NCBI RefSeq assembly: GCF_002858925.1
Contig: NZ_PJRS01000010.1
Span: forward strand, 62,001 to 126,000
Direction of reading: 5' to 3'
Origin: Caulobacter zeae
GTDB taxonomy: Bacteria > Pseudomonadota > Alphaproteobacteria > Caulobacterales > Caulobacteraceae
DNA length: 64,000 nucleotides
Shown: positions 18,439 through 26,512 of the stretch, piece by piece
Position numbering within the stretch: position 1 is the stretch's first letter
Layout: every line of letters begins with the position of its first letter
Position numbers and translations under genes: made by a program
Notes under the pieces: model-generated
Told to the model about the DNA's origin: nothing
Databases searched by the model: none
The model's input: the letters and a program-made list of their open reading frames with translations, nothing else

Positions 18439-20784
18439 GTGCGGATCACGACGCCCCTGGCGGCTGTGCGCACTGGCGCGCGCTGGTCGCAGGATTTCGT
18501 TCTGCAAAACGCCGACGGCACGCCGCGAACCGGCCTTGCCGGCATGTCGCCGCGTGTCGCCCTCGTGCCGCAGTCGCAGCCGCGTAGGGCGGCCGACAGC
18601 TTCGCGCTGCCGGCCGAGCACCTGTCGTTCTGGCCTGACGAGGCCCGCATCGGCATCCGCGCCCCGGCCGAGGCGACGCGCGATTATCCGCTCGGCGACT
18701 TCGCTTTCGAGGTGCAGCTCGTCGACGGCGACGACATCGAGAGCATCGCCGTCGGGGTGGTCGCCATCGAGCTGGGCCTCGCGCTGGTGGTCGACGGCCA
18801 GGACAGCGACGCCCCGGTGCTGGCCAGCTCGGGCGGGACTGTCGGGACCGTGGTCATGAAAGCCGCGAAGTCGTTGACGGTGACGAGCCAGGGGCCGAAG
18901 GGGAATGACGGCCACACGCCGACCGACGCCGAACTCGACGCCCTGGTCGCGCCTCGCGTCGCTGCGGCGCTGGCGGCGGCCATCCCGACCATCCCCGACC
19001 CGGTGCTCGACGGCCGCTCGTTCTCGGTCAACGTCGCGGCCGACGCCGTCCTGCTGACCATCACCGACGGTATCCAGCCCGGCGCGCTGGTCTCCATCTC
19101 GCCCAACGACGGCCGGGTGAAGCTGGTGGGCAACCAGCAGGACGGCTTTCGGATCGTGCGCGGGGCCTCGGCGTTCAAGGCCGGCGACTTCGCCCTGACC
19201 ATCCGGCAGAAGTTCGCGCCCGCCACCAACCCGAACCACGCCAAGACCTTCCAGACCATGGCGATGGCGGCCGACCGCTACATGTTCGCTTTCACCCGCA
19301 ACCGGTGGAACAGCGGGTTCGTCATGCCGGCGACGGCGGGCGTCAACTACCTGGCCAGCCGCATCAAGTTCTGCTCGCCGCAGTACGCCATCAACGACAT
19401 CCTGCTTCACTTCTCGGGCTTCGCCCTGGCCGAGGGCAACACCTCGCCGGCCGAGTCGGTGCTGCCCGGCAACGACATCGTCATCGACGAGGTCGTGCTG
19501 CGCGTCGGTGGCGTCGACTACCCGGCGCGCTTTGGCGTCAACCCGGGCCTGACGATCGCCTCGGGGGCCAAGGGCGGGTTCGCTCGCGTGGTGCTGCCGG
19601 AAAACATGCCGCGCGACAGCGACGTCGAGGTCATCACCTATTGGCACGTCGAGGCCGGGCAGAACTACCTCGGGGCCTATCGCATCCAGAAGCATCGCGG
19701 CGAAAAGGTCTGGCAGGCCGCCAGCCTGGCCGGCGTCAAGGCCATGGTCGCGGCCGATGCGCCGATCTCGGCCGCCTACGACGCCTTCTACAATACCGTA
19801 GGCAACGCCACGAACTCGCAGCTCCTCGCCTACGGCCCTGACCTCATGGTCGCCAAGGGCTGGGACGGCCGCGAGGTGGTGCTGATGCCGGCCGACAGCA
19901 TCGGCGACGGCCGCCAGGGCATCGCCGCCACGGCCGACGCGCGCGGGAACATGGGAAGTTTCCGGCGTCTGCTCGACCGCAACGACACGACGCGCGGGCG
20001 CACCCCGCATTTCGTGATGGGCGTGCCGGGCGCCGCGGCCTATCGCGACCTGACCGGGGCCGGCGCGACCATCGCCACCATGCGCTGGGACGTCATGGAC
20101 GAGGTCAAGGCCATGAACGGTGGGGCCAATCCCTGGACAGCCTGTTGGATGCAGCACGGCCGTAACGACCAGCAGACCACGTCAGCGGCGTGGATCGCCC
20201 GCCTTAATGGCTGGGCTGACCGCTTCCTGGCCCGGTATCCTGGGGCTCGACTGGTGGGCTGTACGATCCCGGCGACGCCGACCTCGGCCGATCGCTGGAC
20301 CACCACCGAGGGCCAGACGATCGCCGCGCCCTGGACCACGGCGCTGCAAGAGACGAACGCCCATATCCGGGCGCTGATGGGCGGGCGTTTGACGGCCGTG
20401 GTCGACTTTTTCGCCTACCGGTCTGGCGATGCGGCCGGGAAGGTGCGGCCGGGCAATCTCAAGCCGGCCGGCCAGGTGGTGACGGCGGTGGGCGACGGGG
20501 TGACGAACTTCACCCAGTTCGTGACGAGCGAGCTGCTGAAGGTTGGCTACCAGTATGCCGTCAAGAACCCCGACGGCACTTACACTGGCGCGACCGTGGC
20601 TAAGGTCGAGGGTGCGGGGCCTTACACGATCACCCGTCAGGAGAGCGCCGCGGTGCCGATGCTGGCCGGCGCGCTGATCTACGAGCAGTCGACCCCGGAC
20701 GGCACGCACGACAACGACGGCTATGCTATCGACACCGTCGCGCTGATCCCCATGGACGTCGAGAAGGCCAAGTTCGCGGCCTGA
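18439..20784 (+). CDS. Tail fibre with SGNH/GDSL-hydrolase-like domain
   Basis: This 781-residue protein starts at GTG. The N-terminal 130 residues are a beta domain (QDFVLQNADGTPRTGL...) that probably attaches to the tail. A short GPKGNDG element marks the linker typical of fibres. From about residue 470 the order fits an SGNH fold: PADSIGDG with Ser487 (block I, but Ala-Asp in place of Gly-Asp), HGRND with Asn576 (block III GxND), and DGTHDND with Asp754/His757 (block V DxxH). These imply a surface polysaccharide deacetylase or esterase. The gene ends three bases from the convergent HNH-like gene. Confidence 0.75.
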   Translation: MRITTPLAAVRTGARWSQDFVLQNADGTPRTGLAGMSPRVALVPQSQPRRAADSFALPAEHLSFWPDEARIGIRAPAEATRDYPLGDFAFEVQLVDGDDIESIAVGVVAIELGLALVVDGQDSDAPVLASSGGTVGTVVMKAAKSLTVTSQGPKGNDGHTPTDAELDALVAPRVAAALAAAIPTIPDPVLDGRSFSVNVAADAVLLTITDGIQPGALVSISPNDGRVKLVGNQQDGFRIVRGASAFKAGDFALTIRQKFAPATNPNHAKTFQTMAMAADRYMFAFTRNRWNSGFVMPATAGVNYLASRIKFCSPQYAINDILLHFSGFALAEGNTSPAESVLPGNDIVIDEVVLRVGGVDYPARFGVNPGLTIASGAKGGFARVVLPENMPRDSDVEVITYWHVEAGQNYLGAYRIQKHRGEKVWQAASLAGVKAMVAADAPISAAYDAFYNTVGNATNSQLLAYGPDLMVAKGWDGREVVLMPADSIGDGRQGIAATADARGNMGSFRRLLDRNDTTRGRTPHFVMGVPGAAAYRDLTGAGATIATMRWDVMDEVKAMNGGANPWTACWMQHGRNDQQTTSAAWIARLNGWADRFLARYPGARLVGCTIPATPTSADRWTTTEGQTIAAPWTTALQETNAHIRALMGGRLTAVVDFFAYRSGDAAGKVRPGNLKPAGQVVTAVGDGVTNFTQFVTSELLKVGYQYAVKNPDGTYTGATVAKVEGAGPYTITRQESAAVPMLAGALIYEQSTPDGTHDNDGYAIDTVALIPMDVEKAKFAA

Positions 20785-20786
20785 CG

Positions 20787-21653
20787 CTATTCAGCCATAG
20801 GGAGCAGCAGGTTTTCTACCGCCCAGATTTGAGCGTTGCTGCGGTAGCTCGCGATTAGGCTTGCCAGAAAATCCTTGATCACGTGCATGGCGACGCCGTC
20901 CTGCACTTGAAGATCGCAAAAGATCACATCCTCACCATGCGAGGGGAAGATCTGAACCAATCCCATGAACTCAAACACGCCGTTAAGATCGGGCGGCGGG
21001 TCGTAGAACGACATGACGAGGAACACTGCACGCCCTAGGGCGAAGAGCGTGTTACTCACCGATGATACGTGTGTGCCCTGGTTCGAGAGATTCAGGTTCA
21101 TGCACTGATACTTGGCGTTCCAATCGTCGCCAGTGTGCCTTCCGATGAACACGCGCCAGTCAGGATCGACTGGGCGTCGACGATCATCGGGGTTTCCCCG
21201 AAACAGGTGACGCTCTTCATCGGTCACGGCGGCGGTCCCCTGACGTGTGTCAATCGTCATTGCCGTCATGATCGCCCACTGAGCGATCAGGTCCTGCTCG
21301 TCGGGAAAAATCTCTGACTTGTCGCCGAAGAGTAGGGGTTCAAGCACGACCCGCGCGTCGTTGGTGAGGCGCGACATCCATTTAACATTGCAGTCCTGGC
21401 ACACGCGCGGAGAGGTGTCATCGAACCTGCGACGGTTGGAGATGCGCGTGACCGCCGGAACAGCGCGCAGGGGCTGGCCGAGCCGCAGATGCGAACCTCC
21501 ACCCTGGGACGGAGTAATTCTCTTGGGCAGATGGTCTAGATACTGGTGCATCCATTCAGGGAAATAGTGCTCCCGTGAGGATTTGCCCGGCCCGCCGCAG
21601 TAGGCGCAGACGCGCGGAGGCTGTCGCGCACCCTTTCCCCTCCCTCGGCCCAT
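20787..21653 (-). CDS. HNH-like endonuclease-family protein (cargo gene)
   Basis: The 288-residue protein has two CxxC pairs: CAYCGGPGKSSREHYFPEWM near residue 16 and RVCQDCNVKWMSRL near residue 83. An H-Y-F-P motif and a CNxxW after the second pair are the layout of HNH/zinc-finger nucleases. The rest is helix-rich and unassigned. It is on the minus strand between the fibre and lysis genes and has lower GC than its neighbours, which suggests later acquisition. It may be a homing-type or defence nuclease carried as a moron. A His-Asn-His core is plausible but not clearly complete, so function is tentative. Confidence 0.55.
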   Translation of the reverse strand: MGRGRGKGARQPPRVCAYCGGPGKSSREHYFPEWMHQYLDHLPKRITPSQGGGSHLRLGQPLRAVPAVTRISNRRRFDDTSPRVCQDCNVKWMSRLTNDARVVLEPLLFGDKSEIFPDEQDLIAQWAIMTAMTIDTRQGTAAVTDEERHLFRGNPDDRRRPVDPDWRVFIGRHTGDDWNAKYQCMNLNLSNQGTHVSSVSNTLFALGRAVFLVMSFYDPPPDLNGVFEFMGLVQIFPSHGEDVIFCDLQVQDGVAMHVIKDFLASLIASYRSNAQIWAVENLLLPMAE

Positions 21654-21751
21654 TCACATCCCCCTTCCACTCGCCGGTTGGGCCAGTGGGATTCTGAACG
21701 CTGAGCTGCGCAGCAGTTCCGCCGTGACGTTTGACATTGAAGGAGAGGCCA

Positions 21752-22114
21752 ATGGCCGACAACCCGGGCGAGCCGCAGATCGTGGCCGTCCTGACCAAAC
21801 TCGCCCCTCTCGCGCCGGGCGCGGCGGGTGCCGTGCTGAGCCTAGCGTTCGGCGAGAAGCTGACCGTGCGCGGCAAGGCTCTCAGCGTGGGCGTCGGTCT
21901 GGCGTGCGCCTGCTGGCTTGCTCCGGCGCTCGTCTGGGCGTTGAGCAAGCTCTCGCCCTGGGGCGCGCCGCCGGCGGAGGTTGGCCAAGCCGTGGGGTTC
22001 CTCACGGGCCTATTCGGGATGATCGTGCTCGCGGGCCTGGCGCCCTGGCTCGCGAAGGTGGCGGGCGACCCGCTCTCGCTGCTGAAGGTTCGGATCAGCA
22101 CGGGGGAGGCCTGA
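21752..22114 (+). CDS. Putative holin (membrane protein)
   Basis: This 120-residue protein has hydrophobic segments at about 20-40 (APGAAGAVLSLAFG), 45-70 (VGVGLACACWLAPALVWAL) and 80-105 (AVGFLTGLFGMIVLAGLAPW), typical of three-helix class I holins. A GGAGAGG ribosome-binding site precedes the ATG. It lies just before a second small membrane protein and the GH19 endolysin, so a role in making the inner-membrane lesion for lysis is likely. Assignment rests on hydropathy and context. Confidence 0.7.
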   Translation: MADNPGEPQIVAVLTKLAPLAPGAAGAVLSLAFGEKLTVRGKALSVGVGLACACWLAPALVWALSKLSPWGAPPAEVGQAVGFLTGLFGMIVLAGLAPWLAKVAGDPLSLLKVRISTGEA

Positions 22115-22116
22115 AT

Positions 22117-22389
22117 ATGGTGCTCATCCTCTCCTGCGCCCTGGGCGCGCTCATCGTCACTGTCATCGTTGTCGTGGCGCTGCTGGGCTGGGGTGGGTCG
22201 CTGTCGATGTCGCAGCGGCTCGGGCTGGCCGCCATCGCCGCGGGTATCGTTTGGGCCGGCCCTGGCCGCGCCCTGGGCCGGGAGCCGGGCCTCGGTGACG
22301 CTCTCCTGCTCCTTGGCCTGCTCGTTTACCTGCTGGCCTCCTATGGCGGCGCGCTGCTGCGCCGGCTCGACACTCTCGGCGCCGACTAG
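22117..22389 (+). CDS. Second lysis-cassette membrane protein
   Basis: This 90-residue protein, with two or three hydrophobic helices (LILSCALGALIVTVIVVVAL, LGLAAIAAGIVWAG, LLLLGLLVYLLASYGGALL), starts two bases after the holin-like stop. It is probably an antiholin, a co-holin or an additional holin. An RBS-like GGGGGAGG is present in the overlap region before the ATG. The following 56 bases to the endolysin start carry no gene. Confidence 0.62.
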   Translation: MVLILSCALGALIVTVIVVVALLGWGGSLSMSQRLGLAAIAAGIVWAGPGRALGREPGLGDALLLLGLLVYLLASYGGALLRRLDTLGAD

Positions 22390-22445
22390 GCCAAGCACAG
22401 CCTCCCGGCCCCTCCTTCCTCTTTTTCATCGATGAAAGGTGATCC

Positions 22446-23084
22446 GTGATCATCACCCAGGACCGTTTTCGGGCCTTCGCGCCCGGCTGCACGCTCTCCA
22501 ATGCCCTGGCCATCGTGCCGGCGCTCGAAGCTGGCCGCGTGGCGGCCGGCCTGACGACTCCGCAGCGGGTCTGCCATTTCCTCGCGCAAGCGGCTCACGA
22601 GTCGAAGGGCTTCACCCGGTTCGAGGAGGATCTCTCCTATTCCGCCGAGCGCATGGCGCAGGTCTGGCCCGGCCGCTATGCGGTCGATCCGAAGGCGAAG
22701 GTCAAAGTTCCGAATGCCCTCGCCAAAACGCTGGCCAGGAAGCCCGAGGCGCTCGCGAACAACGCCTATGGCGGCCGCTTCGGCAACGTGAGGCCGGGGG
22801 ACGGCTGGAAGTACCGCGGGCGCGGGATCTTCATGATCACCTTCGAGGCGAACTACGGCCTGGCCGAAGGTTGGTCGGGACTGCCGCTGCGCGCCGAGCC
22901 GGAGCTGGCTGCAATCCCCGAGACGGCGGTCAGGATCGCGCTCGCCTACTGGAAGCACAAGGCGCTGAACGACGAGGCCGACCGGAACGACATCGAGGCC
23001 ATCACCCGCGCCGTCCAGGGCGCGCAGGAGGGGCTGGATCAACGCTCGGCCTGGCTTGCGAAGGGCGTGAGGATCTTCCGATGA
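22446..23084 (+). CDS. Endolysin, glycoside hydrolase family 19 type
   Basis: This 212-residue lysozyme-like enzyme shows the GH19 pattern. There is a helix with AHESKGFTRFEEDLSYSAER carrying the likely catalytic Glu52 and Glu61, AQVWPGRY, a NNAYGGRFGN loop, and GDGWKYRGRGIFMITFEANY that matches the family's substrate-cleft strand. It would hydrolyse the glycan of peptidoglycan during lysis. The start is a GTG with an AAGGTGATCC upstream. No signal peptide is visible, in line with holin-dependent release. The stop overlaps the ATG of the i-spanin gene (ATGA). Confidence 0.85.
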   Translation: MIITQDRFRAFAPGCTLSNALAIVPALEAGRVAAGLTTPQRVCHFLAQAAHESKGFTRFEEDLSYSAERMAQVWPGRYAVDPKAKVKVPNALAKTLARKPEALANNAYGGRFGNVRPGDGWKYRGRGIFMITFEANYGLAEGWSGLPLRAEPELAAIPETAVRIALAYWKHKALNDEADRNDIEAITRAVQGAQEGLDQRSAWLAKGVRIFR

Positions 23085-23419
23085 AGGTGCCCACGATCTC
23101 GTTCGTGGACGGGCTCCTCGTGACGCTGGTGCTGGCGGTTCTCGTGGCGCTGGCCTGGAACTTCGATCCCTTCGGCCGGCGGCAGGCCGCGGAAGTGCGC
23201 GCCGGCGCCGCCGAGGTCCAGGCCGACATCAGCACGGCCGCGGCCGGCGTCGCCGGCTCTACCGCCGTCCAGACCCTATCCATCAACCGCAGAGCTGAAG
23301 AGGCCCAAGATGCGCTCGATGCTTCGACCGATCCTGACGACGACCTGGCTGCTTGGAGCGCTGGCATTGACCGCGTGCGCGACGCCGGCGGCGCGGCCGA
23401 CCATTCCGGTCCCCGCTAA
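23081..23419 (+). CDS. Rz-like i-spanin
   Basis: The 112-residue protein begins with a short cytoplasmic end and a transmembrane anchor (VDGLLVTLVLAVLVALAWNF). A charged, Ala/Glu-rich helical periplasmic domain (RRQAAEVRAGAAEVQADIST) of the spanin kind follows. Its start overlaps the endolysin stop. A second lipoprotein gene is nested in a different frame within its 3' part, as in the Rz/Rz1 pair of lambda. The two would fuse inner and outer membranes at lysis. Confidence 0.75.
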   Translation: MKVPTISFVDGLLVTLVLAVLVALAWNFDPFGRRQAAEVRAGAAEVQADISTAAAGVAGSTAVQTLSINRRAEEAQDALDASTDPDDDLAAWSAGIDRVRDAGGAADHSGPR

Positions 23420-23675
23420 CCTCCGCGAGCCGCTGCAAGATCGGCCCAAGCCGGACCTGCCGGCGCCCAGTGCCCTGCCGCTCGCCGCGTCGGCGGCCGA
23501 GGAGCGTCGGATGATCTGGGAGGTCTACGTCAAGCCCCTGATGCGCTTCTCTATCGAGCAAGAGGCGGTCAAGGAGGCGGAGCGGGCGCGCGCCGGCGGC
23601 GCGATCTCGTTGATCGACGAGGTCAACGCGGCGCAGCGGCCGCGATCCTGGCTTAAGCGCGCAGGGTGGCGATAG
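23310..23675 (+). CDS. Rz1-like o-spanin lipoprotein
   Basis: The 121-residue product has a signal sequence with lipobox LALTAC, so the mature protein would carry an acylated Cys. It then becomes Pro-rich (RPTIPVPANLREPLQDRPKP), as Rz1-type outer-membrane spanins are. Its first 110 bases lie in another frame inside the i-spanin gene, the classic nested arrangement. The remaining part is charged and helical, longer than usual for Rz1. Confidence 0.75.
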   Translation: MRSMLRPILTTTWLLGALALTACATPAARPTIPVPANLREPLQDRPKPDLPAPSALPLAASAAEERRMIWEVYVKPLMRFSIEQEAVKEAERARAGGAISLIDEVNAAQRPRSWLKRAGWR

Positions 23676-23755
23676 CCCGGCAGCCGGCCGGACCGAACCG
23701 GCAGCCGACCACGGCCTACGGGCCGCCGCTCCCTTTGGGTCGAGCGACCAACATG

Positions 23756-23784
23756 GCCCCGCTTGTCCTTCGGGCCGGCGGGGC
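23756..23784 (+). terminator. Possible terminator after lysis genes
   Basis: GCCCCGC and GCGGGGC flank a 15-base loop in the 144-base gap between the o-spanin gene and the next gene. There is only a short T-poor tail, so it would be a weak intrinsic terminator. A role in ending the lysis transcript is inferred from placement only. Confidence 0.3.
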
Positions 23785-23819
23785 TTGCTGCGTTCAGGAA
23801 TCGCCGTAGACGCCGCGCG

Positions 23820-24113
23820 ATGACCAAGGAAGAGATCGACGCGCTTCTCGACGACATGGCCGCCGAGGCGGCCACCAGCGGCGACGAGGGCCTGAAGCCC
23901 GGGCTGCTGTACCTTCGGGCCAGCCTCTACGGCACGGAGATCCGCACCGAAACGACTTCAGCCGTGCGCGGCCAGCGCTATCGCGGCGTCCGGGTGCGGG
24001 TTCTGAGGGAGGTGGAGACTGAGGTGCTGACCAGGGCTGATGTCGTGGCCAAGGGCCTCGATATCGGCGATTTCGAGGATCTGACAGATGCTCCGCCCCG
24101 CGTGGTGATCTAG
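23820..24113 (+). CDS. Conserved-looking small prophage protein
   Basis: This 97-residue acidic protein starts MTKEEIDALLDDMAAEAATS and has a beta-strand-rich centre (YLRASLYGTEIRT, RYRGVRVRVLREVETEVL). The ATG at 23820 is preceded by no strong RBS. I do not recognise a family. It is the last plus-strand gene of the lysis region and faces two minus-strand genes, with which it shares a short overlap at its 3' end (24110-24113). Confidence 0.5.
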   Translation: MTKEEIDALLDDMAAEAATSGDEGLKPGLLYLRASLYGTEIRTETTSAVRGQRYRGVRVRVLREVETEVLTRADVVAKGLDIGDFEDLTDAPPRVVI

Positions 24114-24313
24114 AGTTGTCGGCGCACCCAAGCATGGACAAGTTCTGTCAGAGCTTCCTGCGCCACTTTGGCAGGGTCCTTCCGCCCCAGCGCGCGCGAC
24201 GCTGAGCCATAGGCGCTTGAGATGGAGACGTCGCGCCCCTCCACCTTCCAGGTCCCGCGCCATTTCTGACCACGCACCTCAACGGTGAAGGTGTAGCCAT
24301 GGGGCGTGAGCAC
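24110..24313 (-). CDS. Small basic prophage protein
   Basis: A 67-residue protein from a GTG start reads VLTPHGYTFTVEVRGQKWRG and later VAQEALTELVHAWVRRQL. It lies eight bases after the DUF3606 gene and shares four bases with the convergent plus-strand gene at its end. Short beta then helix layout suggests a small DNA- or protein-binding fold. The start is uncertain: a longer reading frame upstream is basic and repetitive and unlikely to be coding. Confidence 0.42.
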   Translation of the reverse strand: MLTPHGYTFTVEVRGQKWRGTWKVEGRDVSISSAYGSASRALGRKDPAKVAQEALTELVHAWVRRQL

Positions 24314-24321
24314 GGCTGGGC

Positions 24322-24507
24322 CTAGTAAGATCCGCGCTGCAGGTGCGCGGCTACGGCGTCGGCGCTGACTCCAACGGCTTCGACAGCTTGGGCCAGCTGA
24401 TCTTCCGTGACGTTGAACTTTTCGGTCCAATAACGGACTTCATGCGGTTCGTTGATGTTGATGCGCGCGCGGTCCTGCGGGCCGCGGTCTGCGAGATTGT
24501 CGGCCAT
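24322..24507 (-). CDS. DUF3606 small protein
   Basis: The 61-residue product matches DUF3606. It starts with MADNLADRGPQDRARININE and includes EPHEVRYWTEKFNVTEDQL and AVEAVGVSADAVAAHL, the family's conserved helix pattern. DUF3606 proteins are short, of unknown function, and frequent in alphaproteobacteria. An AAGGAGACGG ribosome-binding site precedes the ATG at 24507, which decides the start; a longer reading frame upstream is therefore not used. Confidence 0.75.
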   Translation of the reverse strand: MADNLADRGPQDRARININEPHEVRYWTEKFNVTEDQLAQAVEAVGVSADAVAAHLQRGSY

Positions 24508-24760
24508 GACCGTCTCCTTGGTTTCCCTGGGATCAAGGCCTAGCGCGCTCAATACGTTCCGCTTTCCGTCGTCGCAACGCCGTCTATCGGCCGCGACACC
24601 CAAGACCGCCCTCGACCCTAGTCGGACATCATGATGGTTCGGTCTCTGGCAAACGACGCTGGGTCAGCCGTCATCGTCAACGTGGGAAGACCGATCTTGG
24701 AGATTGGGACAGTCGACTTACAGGTGTATGTCGCTCTGTGGTCGTGGATTGGGGCGCCTC

Positions 24761-25147
24761 ATGCTTCGGATTGTCTTGATCGCGGGCGCTGCGATCGTGC
24801 TTGCTGGTTGCTCAGGAAAGACCACCTCGCTCGTTTGCAAGGGCACAGTTCAGCAGGTCAACCGACCTGACACATCCGCTCCGATCGACAATGTTGCGGC
24901 GAGCGTCACGAAATACCCCGTGTATGTGCAAGCTTGGAACAAAACATATGGGAATTTCAAACTGAGCGATCCCGTCGCGCAGTATTACTCCAACCTTGAT
25001 GATATCGGTGATCAGTTGCTTATCGCGGAGAGCGGAGCGGCAGAGGTACTTGGCATGTTCAACAAGATTAATGGACGACTGAGACTGCGCGTCGGTTCCG
25101 AACTCTACGACGTTTCATGTCGTGACGCTGCTCGCTTGACACCCTGA
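24761..25147 (+). CDS. Small lipoprotein
   Basis: This 128-residue protein has a signal peptide with lipobox LAGC (Cys17, MLRIVLIAGAAIVLAGCSG). A globular domain with two further Cys (VCKGTV, VSCRDAA) and an aromatic-rich YVQAWNKTYGNF region follow. GC is lower than in the flanks, hinting at recent acquisition. It stands alone in the prophage right arm, a typical place for surface-exclusion or lysogenic-conversion lipoproteins, but no named family is seen. Confidence 0.6.
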   Translation: MLRIVLIAGAAIVLAGCSGKTTSLVCKGTVQQVNRPDTSAPIDNVAASVTKYPVYVQAWNKTYGNFKLSDPVAQYYSNLDDIGDQLLIAESGAAEVLGMFNKINGRLRLRVGSELYDVSCRDAARLTP

Positions 25148-25326
25148 TCGACCTAGCGCCTGGGCGACGCAGGCGGTCTGCGACCTGTCATATTAAGGAT
25201 AGGTGCGGAGGGCGATTTTCCACCCCTAGCTGACGTTCCCAACTGCCGCCCTGGGCGGCCATCGGCCGCTGCGGCGACGCCAACGGGACAGTGTGACGTG
25301 CTTGTCAGATCCCGAGAAGGGAGCGG

Positions 25327-25683
25327 TCACTCTTCGTGTGGATACGCTAGGCTCTCCAGGCGACGCGGCGGATCGTCCGCCACCTCAGCCCATAGGCAGG
25401 CCGTCAGCAGGTCTTGATAGGCGGCAAGCTCGCGGGCGGCGGAACTGACTTCCAAAGCCGCTGCCAGCCGTCGGCGCGCCGCATGGACCAGCGTGCCGGT
25501 CTCGACGCCGGCCAGTTTGTGCATCTCGATCGTCGCGTATGCGGCGCGAAGCATCAGCCCCTCCTGGGGCTGGACCAGCTCGGCGGCTAGGATCGGCTCG
25601 CCGACCGTCCTCTGTAGCGAGTAGCCAACCGCTAGCACGCCACGACGGACGATCTCACGCCAGTAGTCGATGGGCTCGCTCAT
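25327..25683 (-). CDS. Helical protein next to SRAP gene
   Basis: The 118-residue helical protein (MSEPIDYWREIVRRGVLAV...) starts at an ATG that overlaps the TGA of the SRAP gene (ATGA), so both are co-translated. It contains RRRLAAALEVSSAARELAAY and CLWAEVADD. No family is recognised. Its consistent coupling to the repair gene hints at a shared operon, and it ends 179 bases before the lipoprotein gene on the other strand. Confidence 0.55.
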   Translation of the reverse strand: MSEPIDYWREIVRRGVLAVGYSLQRTVGEPILAAELVQPQEGLMLRAAYATIEMHKLAGVETGTLVHAARRRLAAALEVSSAARELAAYQDLLTACLWAEVADDPPRRLESLAYPHEE

Positions 25684-26270
25684 GCGGTGAAAAGGTCCAC
25701 GGCTGGCGGTGGAAAGTCCCTCTCGACGGCAAGGGTACCGGCCGGCAAGGCCTGAAGGATTTCGGCGGGCGGCCGGGCGAGGTCGAGCCAGTCGCGGCCC
25801 TGTTTGCCTGCCAAGACCACGACTTGCCGATCATGGTAGGGCGCAACATCCGGCCCCGGGTCTGTGGTCAGCATCGTCCACGCGCCATTCTTCACGATAC
25901 CGGCGACCCAGAACAGCGGACTACTGGGCATCGTGAAGCGCCAGCGCGTCTTTCGCTTCTGGCCTGGTTGAGGCGCGGTGAACTCATAGAAGGCGTCGGC
26001 TGGGATCAGCACGCGGTCGCTGCCGGAGAAATCGCGGCCTTCGCTGACGAAGTTGAAGACCGGCCCCCGAGGCCCCGGCCATCCCCAAGGGGTCATGGAC
26101 ACCGCCGCCTGGCCGCCGACGTGCCGCACGATCGGCGCGGCCTCGGTCATGCGGATTTCAGGCCGTGGCTCGAAGTTGCTGGCCTGGCCTTCCCACACGA
26201 CCGGCAGACGCAGGACCTTGGCCCAAGTCTCGAACAGGTCGGCGGTCTTGAGGCTGTAGAGATTACACAT
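25680..26270 (-). CDS. SRAP-family (HMCES/YedK-type) abasic-site protein
   Basis: This 196-residue protein fits the SOS response-associated peptidase family. Cys2 directly follows Met (MCNLYS), giving the nucleophile that forms a thiazolidine crosslink to abasic sites in single-stranded DNA. Asn73, Glu96 in ADAFYEF and His146 in PYHDRQVVVL match the active site. In the cell it shields abasic lesions at stalled forks. In a prophage it could protect phage DNA or alter restriction and SOS outcomes. It overlaps the following gene and the 65-residue gene before it by short stretches. Confidence 0.9.
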   Translation of the reverse strand: MCNLYSLKTADLFETWAKVLRLPVVWEGQASNFEPRPEIRMTEAAPIVRHVGGQAAVSMTPWGWPGPRGPVFNFVSEGRDFSGSDRVLIPADAFYEFTAPQPGQKRKTRWRFTMPSSPLFWVAGIVKNGAWTMLTTDPGPDVAPYHDRQVVVLAGKQGRDWLDLARPPAEILQALPAGTLAVERDFPPPAVDLFTA

Positions 26271-26460
26271 CGTCCGGCCGCCGATCCCAGCGGCGCAGCA
26301 TCCACCACCCGCGCGGGGCGTGCTCTGGATCGCCCATGTCGACGAACAGCTCGTAGTGATGTCGTGCGTCGCTTTCGACCTGTCTCACCGCGTCGGGCGG
26401 CGGACCTTCCTCGAATTGCTCGTGGTCAGGCGCGCGATCGGGCTTCTTCCACTGGCTCAT
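26263..26460 (-). CDS. Small acidic prophage protein
   Basis: This 65-residue protein, MSQWKKPDRAPDHEQFEEGP onward with RHHYELFVDMGDPEHAPRGW, ends within the first codons of the SRAP gene (eight-base overlap). The Trp-rich end (WWMLRRWDRRPDD) is distinctive, but I know no family for it. Co-transcription with the SRAP gene is likely from the overlap. Confidence 0.5.
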   Translation of the reverse strand: MSQWKKPDRAPDHEQFEEGPPPDAVRQVESDARHHYELFVDMGDPEHAPRGWWMLRRWDRRPDDV

Positions 26461-26512
26461 GTACGAACGCTACATCCGGGCGCCGACATCGACCAGAGGC
26501 TGAAAGGCTTGA

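Noticed and set aside
24631-24870. Alternative 79-residue frame over the small lipoprotein start
   Set aside because: It is out of frame with the gene that has a signal peptide and a lipobox, and has no support of its own.
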